Source of the DNA: Lycium barbarum | Taxonomy: Eukaryota > Streptophyta > Magnoliopsida > Solanales > Solanaceae | Reading direction: 5' to 3' | Assembly: GCF_019175385.1 (NCBI RefSeq) | Contig: NC_083346.1 | Location: 62,339,821 to 62,403,820, forward strand | Length of the DNA: 64,000 nt | In this document: positions 11,075-23,410 of the stretch, piece by piece | How positions within the stretch are numbered: the stretch's first letter is position 1 | How the letters are laid out: every line of letters begins with the position of its first letter | Notes under the pieces: model-generated | Database searches by the model: none | What the model was told of the DNA's origin: nothing | The model's input: the letters and a program-made list of their open reading frames with translations, nothing else | Made by a program: the position numbers and the translations under genes

Positions 11075-13707
11075 TGTCACGACCCGACTAGGGGCCGTGA
11101 CGAGTACCCGATACTTGTACCGAGCACTCCTTATCTATCATATTACCTTTACCTCTTAACAAGCCGTGTAAACAGAGCCATATTTTTTTTTTGAACATTA
11201 ACATTAGCAGCGTCATTCTGAACATAGGCTAATAAACTTCGTTAGCACTTTATACAACAACATTAACATGCCAAAACACCATATATCTAACTATACTTGA
11301 CTGACTGTACATATCTGCGTACGAGCCTCTAGACATAGTACACTTATACATAGAAAGGGCCGAGTACTATCGTGCCCGAGATTATATATACACAAAATAG
11401 TACCACTGAAATAAGGCTCCGGAACGACTGGAGCGCTGTAGAGTACTGCTGGCAGAGCTCCTAAGGATCAAGTCCACCTGTCTGCTGACCTGCGGGGCAT
11501 GGAACGCAGCGTCCACAAGAAGGGACGTCAGTACGAATAGTGTACCGAGTATGTAAGGCATAGAAAATAATACAAGCAGTAACATAGAGTACGATTAATA
11601 ATATCATGGAGTCACAGGGCATATAACGAGGCGAGAAAGTAACCTGTGCATAGGAAGGCCCCTTTTCAGGCCGGCTGTCATGTAGGCTTGTCCTTTCGTC
11701 TTTGAAACGTTTCTTTTCATAAGCATAGGAATTAACATTTATATATTACTTATTCTCGTGTACAGAAAACAGTACATTTCAGTAACAGTACCTTTTGCTC
11801 ACATTTACAGATGCCGAATACAATCGGCTCCACCCCCACGGTGTCCCTTATTCTCGTATACAGAAAACAGTACAATTCAGTGAACAGTATCTTTTATTCA
11901 CATTTACAGACGCCGAATACATCGGCTCTCCCAAGCCCCCTCCCCAACGGTGTCCCAACACATTACATCATATATAGGTAGCATACATTATATATATATA
12001 CAGACGCCGCGTACGGCTCTCCCATATCCCGCGTCCGGGCATCCCGCGTCCAGGATGGAATCCAGCTGAATCAGGTGGTGATATAACAGTGACCCTTCTC
12101 CTTTCCCCATACACATATACATATACATTTGCTTATCTTTTATACATATACACATCTCATATACAATTACTTATCTTATTTATATATACATATCCATACA
12201 CATATACCTGTTTTATATACATATATCATATAAGCACACAAGAGCCAAGGAAAATCATGTATCCATCGGAGTGACGTAAGGTCGGTGACCTCCGATTACG
12301 TTACGGAATGCTAGTTATAGCTTTGTCTCACCTTGAAGGAACAAGTATTTTAAGGCGAGACTATCAACGGAGAATAGTATTACAGTAACCGTAGAATGAA
12401 ATCGTGGGCATCATAGATGACCGTCATAGGCTTTGGAGTCAGAAAAAATTAAAGATATAGCTAGGAAATATAAATACGATTCAAAAATTAGTGTATCACT
12501 TTCATGTTTACATAAGATACTTAGCTTAGTCATCTTAGTCATAGAGCCGTTCCGGTCGTACTTATCAAAGGTACATTCTCTTGTCTAACATTGTAATTAT
12601 CATTATTCTCATAGAACATTCTCGTTAGAGTAGTCATAGTACTTATCATTCGGTAACGAGATTGGGATCAAAAGTCCCCTTTGGATTTACTTCAAGTAAG
12701 TCAACCACGACTATAGGAAAATCCGCGAGTAACGGTCCCACCTCGGGCCGAATGAGGTAGCGTATACGATTTACGTATGTTACGTGTCATAGCGTTACTT
12801 GTGAGGGTCTTAGGGTAATCGGGTCCTATTTATACAAGTTCTAAGGGTGTAGGAGGTTTTTCCAACAATTGGCACACTTTCTAGTTCAATTCTATTTAAC
12901 AAAAAGTGGAAAACTTTAGGTGCGGATTCCGGGGAACCGAGTTGTCCCCGAGGCTCGTACCCAACTTATTACAACTAAGACATGCCATAGAAAGAAGGGT
13001 GAAGCCTTACATACCTCTTTCCGCTCCTTTTGCTATTCCAAATTCACGTTGCAATCTCGTCAAAATCTGCGAATTGGTCATGTTAACCAAAACCCTTATT
13101 AGGATACTTAGAGTTAGAATCTTAAGGAAACATTTGGCTACCGAATTTTCGGCAGCATTTCCTTTGTAAATATACCATCCTCAACATTCAATACAACCAA
13201 TTTCTCATCAATCACAATCCGGGAATTCAAACCCGGCCAAACTATTAACATAATTCAACAACTACACTCGCGATTCACATATTTCATTCAAGATGCATGA
13301 TCTCAATTTACCACTTTCTTTAAAGCCTTCCAACTTCAATGAACACAATAGCAAACTTACAATATATTCCATCAACATCATACTAATATATGGCTTGGTC
13401 CCATATATGGCCGGTTGGGCCTAGAAATTTTCCAAAAAATTACTTTCAAGCCCACTTTGCATTATTGACTAGTTCTTGTAATTTATGAAGCAATTCTTCC
13501 AACTTCCAAATTTTCCCTTCCTCTTTCTCCATATTTCCACGAGTCATATTGCAGCTTCCGTTTATGCTCTTGACCCTTCTCATTATCTTCACTTCTAAAT
13601 TCTTCGTAAACGACTCGTATGCCCAACAAGATAAAAGTAAAGCCTTGCTTGTCATTTTCCCGCGATTGTCTTGAATTATACGATTATACGAAATGCGGGA
13701 TCTAACA
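11075..13707 (-). repeat. GAG-1 3' LTR (left), with internal deletion
   Basis: Nearly identical to 16131-19504 up to about 13385, then jumps to the terminal 320 bp, so roughly 750 bp are missing. The twin hairpin lies at 11511-11548, the GTCTCACCTT...AAGGCGAGAC stem at 12325-12361, and TGACGTAAGG at about 12272. A donor-like motif falls in the missing part. Confidence 0.9.
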
Positions 13708-13743
13708 TCCTCCCCCCCTTTAGAACATTCGTCCTCGAATGTT
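13708..13743 (-). promoter_or_regulatory. GAG-1 polypurine tract with stem-loop
   Basis: On the - strand AAAGGGGGGGAGGA abuts the LTR. The dyad AACATTCG/CGAATGTT (13724-13731 and 13736-13743, 4-nt spacer) lies next to it. Confidence 0.88.
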
Positions 13744-14170
13744 GAACTGGCCTCATAGCGTAGTATATTATTTCGGGGAGGTCTCCTTTGTAGATGCCTC
13801 ATGTCACTTAGCATATTCATCTTAGGAGCTTAGGTTGCCTCTTGCGATCTTCACAGTTATAATCCCTTTTTCTTGGCATCCTCCGCGCCTATCCCCTCAC
13901 TAGACACGTTCCCGTATACCGCCATATTAGGGATTCCTTGCCTTAGCTAGTGTGGACTCAATATTGGCCTCACCCTGTGACACCTGTACTTTTCTCCTTC
14001 ACTCCCAAAGCTTTCTGTTGTCATGGCTTCCCTTTTTCTGTTAGTTTAGTCTGTCTCGGCCTATATGACTCGTGTGGGGTTTGTAACCGCTTTCCACACC
14101 CCAATTTACTCTGGGCTGCCTAATTTTACACTCGTCTCTTATTTCCGCATTTATGAAATTTTTAGTATAT
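13744..14170 (-). other. GAG-1 3' untranslated stretch
   Basis: No coding signal. Parts align with 26383-27300 of GAG-2 (for example around ACTAGTGTGGA and CCCTGTGACA), so this is a conserved non-coding portion of the gag-only family. Confidence 0.6.
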
Positions 14171-14262
14171 TTCCCAGGGGGTCACCCATCATGGAATTAC
14201 TCCCACCTGAGCACGCTTAACCTTGAAACTTTAATGCATTTCAGTGTCTCGGTGTTAGTACT
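14171..14262 (-). other. 5S-rRNA-like stretch in GAG-1
   Basis: On the - strand the order GTTAAGCGTGCT, a GGGAG-type spacer, GATGGGTGACC, then CCTGGGAA matches the 3' half of plant 5S rRNA (box A, intermediate element and box C of the internal pol III promoter). Upstream similarity to the 5' half is weaker (ACTAACACC...). The counterpart in GAG-2 is at 27313-27407. Whether it is transcribed by pol III is unknown. Confidence 0.65.
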
Positions 14263-14498
14263 TCTACCTCCGCTTCCCCGTACTACTTATGTCGCATAAT
14301 ATGGGACGCGTTGGGGTCTTAGCAGGTTTCGAAACGTCCGCGTAACACATCTTTTCTTTTATTTACAGTTCTAACCTCCGCAATCTCCAGTATCCGCCTT
14401 TTACCTACGCGTATGGCCACTTTTCGTCCAAATTTCCAAACTCTTAATATGTTCAGTAATACAGAGGACAGTATAGAGTAAAATAAAATCCGAATTAA

Positions 14499-15917
14499 TT
14501 AACACACGGTTATCATAGAAAATACTGAAAAAGTACCTGTGGCCGCGTCTGCGGAAGGTTCAGGGTCCTGTCATCCTGTCAGTGCATATAGGCGGTGCGG
14601 AGGACCGGCTGAACTAGGTGCCCCTCCTCTACCTCGGCCGCGGCCCACTGGAGCCTGGGAAGTCTGTCCACGAGGGCGCACGGTCGACGATGAACCGATT
14701 GCTGATCCGGCTGGCCGAGTTCGGCCTCCTTCATCCTTTAGTGGGCAATCACGTACAAAATGGTCAGTTCGACCACAGGCAAAACAACCACCGGTGTCTA
14801 GGTAGCACTGCCCAGAGTGTGGCTTGCCACACCGAGCACATCGTGGCGGGGGAAGCCCCGTCCCGCTAAAATCAGCTCTGTACTGGGATCCTGAAGCTCT
14901 AGTACCCTGATCCGATCCCGAATAGGCGGAGCGGTCAAATCTTCTATCCGCAAATCGAGGTGGTGCACTGGCCACTGATTGGCCTGAATACCTAGACTTC
15001 TCTTATGCATGCCCCCCTCTATACTCGCTTCTAGCCCCAGAAGATCTACCCCTTTTTCTGCGACCCCTATCTGGATAACGCTCCTCTCTCCGTGACTGGT
15101 ACTGTTCTTCCAGATTTTGGGCGTGGGACTGGATGCGGGTAATAGTCATCCCGTCCTGGAGTGAAGCCGTCAAGCACTCCTTAACCAAATGTGGCCCTAG
15201 CCCACTTACAAACCGGTGCACATGGTCTCTCTTATCAGCTATCAGGGCAGGGGCATACCTGGCTAGCGAGTTGAAACGAAGGTTGTATTCTCGGACACTC
15301 ATGTTTCCCTGTCTCAGGTTCAAGAACATATCGGCTCGAGCGCGTCGAACCTCTGGCGGTAGGAAATGTCGTAGGAAAGCCTCAGTGAATTCCTGCCACA
15401 CCGGAGGGGGTGCATTTGCTCCCCTCGATGATACCCAGTTACCGTACCACAGAACTGCCACATCCCGCAGCCTATATGAAGCCAACTCTACGGACTCCGT
15501 ATCCGAAGCATGTATAATTCTCAGTGTCCTCAACATCTCGTCTATGAAACTCTGCGGGTCCTCCTCTGGTTTTGATCCATAGAACTCTGGAGGCTTCAGG
15601 GTAATAAAGTCACGGGCCCCTGCGCTTACCGCCCTATCTCCCAGGTCTACATCTTGCCGCTGAGCCCGTGCGGCAACTATCTGGGTCAATAACTGGATGG
15701 CATCTGCCATCTGCTGGCCCGGAACTGCTGGCGGTGGAACTGGAGGTGCGGGGGCTGGAGCTGGAGCTCTTCCCTGCTCTGCCGGTGCAGGGGGAGCAGG
15801 AACAGTCTGAGGGGGAGCCTCATTATGAGATTCTTCTTCTTCTAGCTCCCGTTCAACTCTGCTGGACGCCACCCTCTTGGCTTTCTCGGCCATCGTAGCC
15901 TTTCTCTTCGGCGGCAT
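14499..15917 (-). pseudogene. gag: GAG-1 gag, nearly intact, two stops
   Basis: Start chosen at MPPKRK (ATG 15917-15915), 2 nt after a TTTCAG; an in-frame ATG 12 nt upstream lies before the acceptor-like site. Order: basic N-terminus, Pro/Ala-rich stretch, gag domain (KPPEFYGSKPEEDP through FNSLARYAP and VHRFVSGLGPHL), Arg-rich linker, a CARCGKPHSGQC cluster and the zinc knuckle CFACGRTDHFVRDC (about 14775). Stops are TAA at 15003-15005 (CAA in GAG-2) and TGA at 14571-14573 (TGG in GAG-2). After the second stop, similarity runs briefly into the protease start and ends by 14499. Pol is absent. The protein would act as a particle component; protease and RT must come from elsewhere. Confidence 0.9.
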
Positions 15918-16031
15918 TACTGAAACCATAACATAGGTTTAGGAAAAGGAATATGGAAGCCTGGCAACTTAGCTCTATCGCACGATTTCAGAATGCAAAG
16001 AAGGTCACATTTCTTAAATGCCCTGTAGCAT

Positions 16032-16072
16032 CCTGTTTATAAGCGTGGCGCGCTACACACTCATAAACAAGG
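16032..16072 (-). other. GAG-1 leader stem-loop with GCGCGC loop
   Basis: Transcript strand: CTTGTTTATGAGTGTG, loop TAGCGCGC, CACGCTTATAAACAGG. The loop holds the palindrome GCGCGC (16048-16053). The stem uses some G-T pairs that would hold as G-U in RNA. Confidence 0.75.
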
Positions 16073-16114
16073 CTCTACTGGACACGGCTCTTAGACAAAC
16101 CCTAGGACCGAACT

Positions 16115-16126
16115 GCTCTGATACCA
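16115..16126 (-). promoter_or_regulatory. GAG-1 primer-binding site
   Basis: TGGTATCAGAGC on the - strand, 4 nt from the LTR end at 16131; initiator tRNA-Met type. Confidence 0.95.
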
Positions 16127-16130
16127 CTTC

Positions 16131-19100
16131 TGTCACGACCCGACTAGGGGCCGTGACGAGTACCCAATACTTGTACCGAGCACTCCTTATCTATCATATT
16201 ACCTTTACCTCTTAACAAGCCGTGTAAACAGAGCCATATTTTTTTTTTGAACATTAACATTAGCAGCGTCATTCTGAACATAGGCTAATAAACTTCGTTA
16301 GCACTTTATACAACAACATTAACATGCCAAAACACCATATATCTAACTATACTTGACTGACTGTACATATCTGCGTACGAGCCTCTAGACATAGTACACT
16401 TATACATAGAAAGGGCCGAGTACTATCGTGCCCGAGATTATATATACACAAAATAGTACCACTGAAATAAGGCTCCGGAACGACTGGAGCGCTGTAGAGT
16501 ACTGCTGGCAGAGCTCCTAAGGATCAAGTCCACCTGTCTGCTGACCTGCGGGGCATGGAACGCAGCGTCCACAAGAAGGGACGTCAGTACGAATAGTGTA
16601 CCGAGTATGTAAGGCATAGAAAATAATACAAGCAGTAACATAGAGTACGATTAATAATATCATGGAGTCACAGGGCATATAACGAGGCGAGAAAGTAACC
16701 TGTGCATAGGAAGGCCCCTTTTCAGGCCGGCTGTCATGTAGGCTTGTCCTTTCGTCTTTGAAACGTTTCTTTTCATAAGCATAGGAATTAACATTTATAT
16801 ATTACTTATTCTCGTGTACAGAAAACAGTACATTTCAGTAACAGTACCTTTTGCTCACATTTACAGACGCCGAATACAATCGGCTCCACCCCCACGGTGT
16901 CCCTTATTCTCGTATACAGAAAACAGTACAATTCAGTGAACAGTATCTTTTATTCACATTTACAGACGCCGAATACATCGGCTCTCCCAAGCCCCCTCCC
17001 CAACGGTGTCCCAACACATTACATCATATATAGGTAGCATACATTATATATATATACAGACGCCGCGTACGGCTCTCCCATATCCCGCGTCCGGGCATCC
17101 CGCGTCCAGGATGGAATCCAGCTGAATCAGGTGGTGATATAACAGTGACCCTTCCCCTTTCCCCATACACATATACATATACATTTGCTTATTTTTTATA
17201 CATATACACGTCTCATATACAATTACTTATCTTATTTATATATACATATCCATACACATATACCTGTTTTATATACATATATCATATAAGCACACAAGAG
17301 CCAAGGAAAATCATGTATCCATCGGAGTGACGTAAGGTCGGTGACCTCCGATTACGTTATGGAATGCTAGTTATAGCTTTGTCTCACCTTGAAGGAACAA
17401 GTATTTTAAGGCGAGACTATCAACGGAGAATAGTATTACAGTAACCGTAGAATGAAATCGTGGGCATCATAGATGACCGTCATAGGCTTTGGAGTCAGAA
17501 AAAAATAAAGATATAGCTAGGAAATATAAATACGATTCAAAAATTAGTGTATCACTTTCATGTTTACATAAGATACTTAGCTTAGTCATCTTAGTCATAG
17601 AGTCGTTCCGGTCGTACTTATCAAAGGTACATTCTCTTGTCTAACATTGTAATTATCATTATTCTCATAGAACATTCTCGTTAGAGTAGTCATAGTACTT
17701 ATCATTCGGAAACGAGATTGGGATCAAAAGTCCTCTTTGGATTTACTTCAAGTAAGTCAACCACGACTATAGGAAAATCCGAGAGTAACGGGCCCACCTC
17801 GGGCCGAATGAGGTAGCGTATACGATTTACGTATGTTACGTGTCATAGCGTTACTTGTGAGGGTCTTAGGGTAATCGGGTCCCATTTATACAAGTTCTAA
17901 GGGTGTAGGAGGTTTTTCCAACAATTGGCACACTTTCTAGTTCAATTCTATTTAACAAAAAGTGGAAAACTTTAGGTGCGGATTCCGGGGAACCGAGTTG
18001 TCCCCGAGGCTCGTACCCAACTTATTACAACTAAGACATGCCATAGAAAGAAGGGTGAAGCCTTACATACCTCTTTCCGCTCCTTTTGCTATTCCAAATT
18101 CACGTTGCAATCTCGTCAAAATCTGCGAATTGGTCATGTTTACCAAAACCCTTATTAGGATACTTAGAGTTAGAATCTTAAGGAAACATTTGGCTACCGA
18201 ATTTTCGGCAGCATTTCCTTTGTAAATATACCATCCTCAACATTCAATACAACCAATTTCTAATCAATCACAATCCGGGAATTCAAACCCGGCCAAACTA
18301 TTAACATAATTCAACAACTACACTCGCGATTCACATATTTCATTTAAGATGCATGATCTCAATTTACCACTTTCTTCAAAGCCTTCCAACTTCAATGAAC
18401 ACAATAGCAAACTTACAATATATTCCATCAACATCATACTAATATCATTACATGCTATCCATGCAAGAACATTATTTTTCAATATACACAATCTTCCAAT
18501 TGCCAATACTTCACCAAACTTATCAAGTCTTTATTTGCGATATAACATCTACAACACAACGACTAAGATATTAATTACAACTCGCCCATTATTCTTTCAC
18601 AACTCACCAATATACACGACTATACATCAAGTATACACGGCCACATACACACCACACACTACACGGCCATATCCTGAACACACAACTACATTCTATCCAA
18701 ATTCATTCAACTTCCATTTTCCACATATCATTTACAACCATAACCACCAAACACTAATTAAAATAATTAAAGTATGACTCCTACACATATATATATATAC
18801 ACGGCCATATACTATATTCCTCTCCTTCATGAATTTCATTCATTTTGGCATACTACAACACATATAAACCATGCATAACTCATAAAACAAGATCAAAACT
18901 CACCTTTCTTCTTCAACTTCTCACTTGCCTATGTCTTGGCAACTTGTATGATTATGAAGCTTTCTTCCTTCAACAACAACTCCACCTTGTTAAGCACCCT
19001 CTACTTGGTAGAAAATGATTTTTGAGGGAATTTTTGCAATTTGTTTCTTGGATTTTCACTATGGCCGAATAGCCCTAAGGGGTTTTCTCCTCTTTCTTTT

Positions 19101-19504
19101 GTTCTTGTTTCTCCTTGAATTTTCTAGAAACTTATGAGATAACTATGGATTTATTACCTATTTAATTCATAAATTTCTATCCCATGTGGGCTTGGTCCCA
19201 TATATGGCCGGTTGGGCCTAGAAATTTTCCAAAAAATTACTTTCAAGCCCACTTTGCATTATTGACTAGTTCTTGTAATTTATGAAGCAATTCTTCCAAC
19301 TTCCAAATTTTCCCTTCCTCTTTCTCCATATTTCCACGAGTCATATTGCAGCTTCCGTTTATGCTCTTGACCCTTCTCATTATCTTCACTTCTAAATTCT
19401 TCGTAAACGACTCATATGCCCAACAAGATAAAAGTAAAGCCTTGCTTGTCATTTTCCCGCGATTGTCTTGAATTATACGATTATACAAAATGCGGGATCT
19501 AACA
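16131..19504 (-). repeat. GAG-1 5' LTR (right), full length 3374 bp
   Basis: Complete LTR. It includes the segment missing from the left copy, with a donor-like AAAG/GTGAGT on the - strand (about 18908). The twin hairpin is at 16567-16604, and the TGACGTAAGG motif and GTCTCACC stem lie at 17325-17420. Forward and reverse frames within it are short and match frames in the other LTR; none looks like a gene. Confidence 0.92.
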
Positions 19505-20142
19505 GAGGCAGAGGGGGAGCATCTACTTCAGGTGCCACTCAGCCCCGAGTGTATGCTTTAGCCGGACGACGAGATCTTGAGTCCTCCCTGGATGTGGTTA
19601 CAAGTACATTATCCGTATTTTCTCATGATGTATATGCATTGATAGATCCGGGTTCTACACTCTCTTATATTACTCCGTATGTTGCTGGTTGTATTGGGGT
19701 GAAACCTGAGCCAATTAAACCTTTTGAGGTATCTACGCCAGTTGGTGATTCCGTGATAGCGAGACAAGTGTATAAAAATTGTGTACTTGTGGTATGCAAT
19801 CGCCAGACCAAAGCTGATTTAATTGAGCTGGAAATGCTAGATTTCGATGTGATTATGGGTATGGACTGGTTGGCCTCATGTTATGCTAGTGTCGATTGCC
19901 GAATGAAAATAGTTCGATTTCAATTTCCGGGAGAGCCCATACTTGAATGGAATGGTAATACAGCATCTCCAAAGGGTAGGTTTATTTCCTACCTTAAGGC
20001 AAGAAAGATGATAGCCAAAGGCTATATTTATCACTTAATCCGAGTACATGACACCGAAGCAACGTCGCCAACGTTCCAATCTGTTCCAGTAGTGAATGAA
20101 TTTTCGGATGTATTTCCAGATGAACTTCAGGCCTTCCTCTAG
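19505..20142 (+). pseudogene. pol: Tek-1 gag 3' end and protease
   Basis: Continuation of Tek-1 gag after GAG-1: the Arg/Gly-rich tail (RGRGG) is followed by the aspartic protease. The active-site motif ALIDPGSTLSYI (about 19638-19673) is present, as is the flap/second-half region ending [11 protein letters not shown] (about 19855-19888). Protease cleaves the Gag-Pol polyprotein. A one-base deletion near 20128 (CTTCAGG where Tek-3 has CTTCCAGG) shifts the frame and gives a TAG at 20140-20142 just before the RT. Confidence 0.9.
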
Positions 20143-20962
20143 AAAGAGAGATTGACTTCGCTATTGATGTGTTACCGGACACCAAGCCTATTTCTATTCC
20201 TCCTTATCGAATGGCTCCGGAAGAATTGAAAAAGCTAAAGGCACAGTTGAAAGATTTGCTTAAAAAGGGGTTTATTAGACCCAGTTCATCACCGTGGGGA
20301 GCACCAGTCTTGTTCATGAGAAAGAAAGATGGCTCCCTACGAATGTGCATCGAATATAGGCAGTTGAATAAAGTGACAATAAAGAACAAATATCCTCTTC
20401 CAAGGATTGATGATTTATTTGATCAACTGCATGGTGCCAAGTGGTTTTATAAAATAGACTTGAGGTTGGGCTATCATCAAGTGAGAATTAGAGAAGAAGA
20501 TATTCCCAAAACAGCTTTCAGAACGAGATATGGCCACTATGAGTTCCTAGTGATGTTGTTTGGGTTGACTAATGCTCCGACAGTGTTCATGAATTTGATG
20601 AATAATGTATTCAGGCCACTTTTGGATCTATTCGTGATAGTATTCATCGATGATATTCTGGTATATTCTCGCACAGAATCAGAATATGCCGATCATTTAC
20701 GTATCGTTCGTGGGATTCTTCGAACCCGAGAATTGTATGCAAAATTTTCAAAGTGCGAATTTTGGCTGAATTCTGTAACATTTCTGGGCCACGCTATTTC
20801 AGATGATGGTATTCGAGTGGACACTCAAAAAATTGAAGCTGTCAAGACTTGGCCAAGGCCGACGACGCCTACAGAAGTCCGTAGTTTTCTGGGATTGGCA
20901 GGGTACTATAGAAAGTTCGTTGAAGGGTTTTCCTCTATTTCAGCCCGATTGACAAAGCTAAG
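20143..20962 (+). pseudogene. pol: Tek-1 reverse transcriptase
   Basis: RNA- and DNA-dependent DNA polymerase of the element. Visible blocks are [15 protein letters not shown] (about 20270), the catalytic Asp in [11 protein letters not shown] (about 20453), [11 protein letters not shown], and the active-site FIDD box in [13 protein letters not shown] (about 20635-20673), followed by the thumb [13 protein letters not shown] and [11 protein letters not shown]. The usual Tyr of YxDD is Phe, as in Tek-2. The N-terminal PYRMAPEEL matches the family. A small deletion at about 20960 breaks the frame at the RT/RNase H junction. Confidence 0.93.
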
Positions 20963-21676
20963 AAGTCAGCTAAATTTCAGTGGAATGATGCTTGTGAACG
21001 CAGCTTCCAAGAGTTGAAGAACAGATTAACCTCAGCTCCAGTCTTAACACTTCCAGAAGGGCCAGATGGCTATGTTGTGTACTGTGATGCTTCCGGCGTT
21101 GGGTTAGGATGCGTGTTAATGCAGCATGGTCGAGTCATTTCTTATGCTTCGAGACAGCTGCGGAAACATGAAAAGAACTGTCCAACTCATGATCTCGAAT
21201 TGGCTGTGGTTATTCATGCATTGAAAATATGGAGACATTACCTGTATGGAGTGCATGTCGATATTTATACAGATCACAAGAGTCTTCAATACATTTTCAA
21301 GCAAAAGGAGTTAAATCTGTGGCAGAGGCGGTGGTTAGAGTTATTGAAAGATTATGATGTAAATATTTTATATCACCCCGGAAAGCCAAATGTAGTAGCT
21401 GATGCGCTTAGCCACCGATCAATGGGCGACCTATGTGAAGTTTGTTTGAAAAAGAAAGAGATGATTCATGAGCTCCACCAGCTAGCTAATCTTGGAGTAT
21501 GTTTAATTGATTCAGGTAGTGCTCGAATTGGTATTACTGATCCCACAGTTTCGTCCCTGAATATGGAAGTGAAAGAGTGACAATACGAAGCTCCTCAGTT
21601 GAGTCATTACAGAGACGTATTTCATGAAAAAGAGAAGTCCCCATTTGAAACTTCTATGGATGGAATTCTCAGATAC
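20963..21676 (+). pseudogene. pol: Tek-1 RNase H and linker
   Basis: RNase H degrades the RNA strand during reverse transcription. Catalytic acidic residues are seen in [10 protein letters not shown] (about 21081), [12 protein letters not shown] (about 21193) and [11 protein letters not shown] (about 21267). The domain is followed by [17 protein letters not shown] at 21578-21580 replaces an expected Arg codon (CGA to TGA). A one-base deletion at about 21675 (GATACGAGGCAGG) shifts the frame ahead of the integrase. Confidence 0.92.
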
Positions 21677-23019
21677 GAGGCAGGCTATGTGTTCCGGATG
21701 TCGCGGAATTGCACCGTCGAATTCTAAAAGAAGCCCATTATTCTCGGTATTCTATTCACCCAGATGCAACCAAGATGTATCATGATCTCAATTTGATATA
21801 TTGGTGGGATGGCATAAAAAGAGACATAGCAGAATTTGTAGCTCAGTGTCCAAATTGCCAACAAGTGAAAATCGAACATAAAAAACCAGGAGGATTATTG
21901 CAAGCAATGGAAATCCCTACTTGGAAATGGGAGGTGATCAACATAGATTTTATTGTGGGGTTACCTCATTCCCGAGGCAAGTGTGATTCCATATGGGTGA
22001 TAATGGACAGACTCACGAAAGCAGCTCATTTTCTTCCAGCCAGAACCACATACTCAGCAGAAGACTATGCAAGGTTGTATCTCAAAGAAATTGTGCGACT
22101 CCATGGTATAACGATATCCATTATCACAGATAGAGGAGCACAGTTTACAGCCAAGTTCTGGAAATCCTTCCAAGAAGGTCTAGATACCCAAGTGAAGCTT
22201 AGCACGACATTTCATCCGCAGACCGATAGACAGGCTGAACGTACCATTCAGACTTTGGAAGATATGCTACGGGCCTGTATACTAGATTTCGGTGGTAGTT
22301 GGGATGATCACTTACCTCTAATTGAGTTCGCATATAACAATTACTATCATTCCAGTATCCAAATGGCTCCGTATGAAGCCTTATACGGCAGGAAGTGTAG
22401 GTCTCCAATTGGATGGTTTGAAATAGGAAAAGTACAGCTAATAGGCCCTAAATTGATTCAGCAAGCAGTAGAAAAAGTCAAGCTGATCCGAGATCGATTG
22501 TTGACAGCCCAAAGTCGCCAAATATGTTATGCGGACAACCGCCAGCGAGACTTGGAATTTCAGGTTGATGATTGGGTATTTTTGAAGGTGTCGCGAATGA
22601 AAGGAGTGATGAGATTTGGCAAGAAAGGGAAGTTAAGTCCACAATACATTGGACCTTATAAAATTATCCGCAAGGTGGGTCATGTAGCCTATGAATTGGA
22701 ATTGCCTTCAGAACATGAATTAGTTCATCCAGTCTTTCATGTCTCGATGCTCCGCAAGTGTGTTGGGGATCCTACGAGAATTGTTCAGATTGATGATGTC
22801 CAAGTGACAGAAAAGAAGGCATATGAAGAAGTGCCTATTGCCATCTTAGACAGGCAAGTACTAAGACTTCAAAATAAGGAAATAGCTTCAGTCAAAGTCT
22901 TGTGGCGAAACAACAACCGAGAAGAAATGACTTGGGAGACGGAAGAGAAAATGAAATCCACATATCCGCACTTATTCCAACCCCCAGGAGATATTCAAGA
23001 TGAAGCACTAACATTATGA
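21677..23019 (+). pseudogene. pol: Tek-1 integrase with GPY motif and chromodomain-like tail
   Basis: The longest open stretch of Tek-1 pol. Order: HHCC zinc domain (HYSRYSIHP ... CPNCQQVK, about 21735-21868), catalytic core with Asp in NIDFIVGLP, Asp in ITDRGAQF and Glu in [11 protein letters not shown], a GPY/F-type motif (YIGPYKIIRKVG, about 22650) and a C-terminal stretch typical of Tekay/Del chromodomains (SVKVLWRNNNREEMTWE, about 22888-22938). Integrase inserts the cDNA; chromodomains in this group are thought to bias insertion to heterochromatin, which fits the nesting here. All three DDE residues are intact, but upstream frameshifts prevent expression as part of Gag-Pol. Confidence 0.94.
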
Positions 23020-23186
23020 GGTATGTATGCTTACTTTTCATGCTTTTGGTCGTGTGTGGCCATAAATATACTGATATTGTATTGTAGCCCTGTGAGGAAA
23101 TCTTATTATGGGTTGTTGTGACAGGACGGTAGTGCCATATTACAGGGGAAACTCTGGCAAAATTTTCATAGAATTCCAGAGTGTTT

Positions 23187-23223
23187 AATATTCGAGGACG
23201 AATGTTCCAAAAGGGGGGAAGGA
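23187..23223 (+). promoter_or_regulatory. Tek-1 polypurine tract with stem-loop
   Basis: AATATTCG-AGGA-CGAATGTT (23187-23206; one T-G pair) is followed by AAAAGGGGGGAAGGA and the LTR TG at 23224. The 167 bp between pol stop and dyad hold a short untranslated region with CCCTGTGAGG, a motif shared with NC-2 (about 47427). Confidence 0.9.
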
Positions 23224-23410
23224 TGTTACACCTCGGAAAATCTCCCGTTAACGTGCAGTGAATAGGCTAGCGAAGAGCACGATGTATGCAATGTTTCGAT
23301 AAGTAAGAAATAGCATTTGAGGATCCTAATCAAGATCCAAGGACATTTGACATAAGGGAAGAAGGTTGTCAAAGAAATTAAAGGATATGTTACGTATCGG
23401 GTAAGAATTA
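23224..23410 (+). repeat. Tek-1 3' LTR, first segment
   Basis: Begins TGTTACACCTCG after the polypurine tract; cut by GAG-2 after AATTA (23406-23410). Continues at 35392. Confidence 0.92.

Larger units (their letters stand above)
11075..19504 (-). mobile_element. GAG-1: gag-only LTR retrotransposon (TR-GAG-like), - strand
   Basis: Perfect TSD GAGGC (11070-11074 and 19505-19509). LTR termini on the - strand are TGTTAGATCCC...CGGGTCGTGACA. In transcript order: 5' LTR (19504-16131), primer site (16126-16115), leader stem-loop, gag (15917-14499), 5S-like stretch, stem-loop and polypurine tract, 3' LTR (13707-11075). No RT, RNase H or integrase is present in the 2.4-kb internal domain. The LTRs differ by only a few bases per kilobase apart from a roughly 750-bp gap in the left one, so the insertion is recent. 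It interrupts Tek-1 gag between the zinc knuckle and the protease. Confidence 0.93.

Noticed and set aside
14171..14262. Classification of GAG-1 and GAG-2 as Cassandra elements because of the 5S-like stretch
   Set aside because: Cassandra is small and carries 5S in its LTRs; here LTRs exceed 2.6 kb, gag is present, and the 5S-like part is internal.
18349..18777. 142-codon forward frame in the GAG-1 right LTR
   Set aside because: LTR sequence with no motif; opposite to the element's transcript and low complexity.
19505..23019. Endogenous pararetrovirus origin of the RT genes
   Set aside because: LTRs, TSDs, an integrase with a chromodomain-like tail and a polypurine tract identify Ty3/gypsy retrotransposons.
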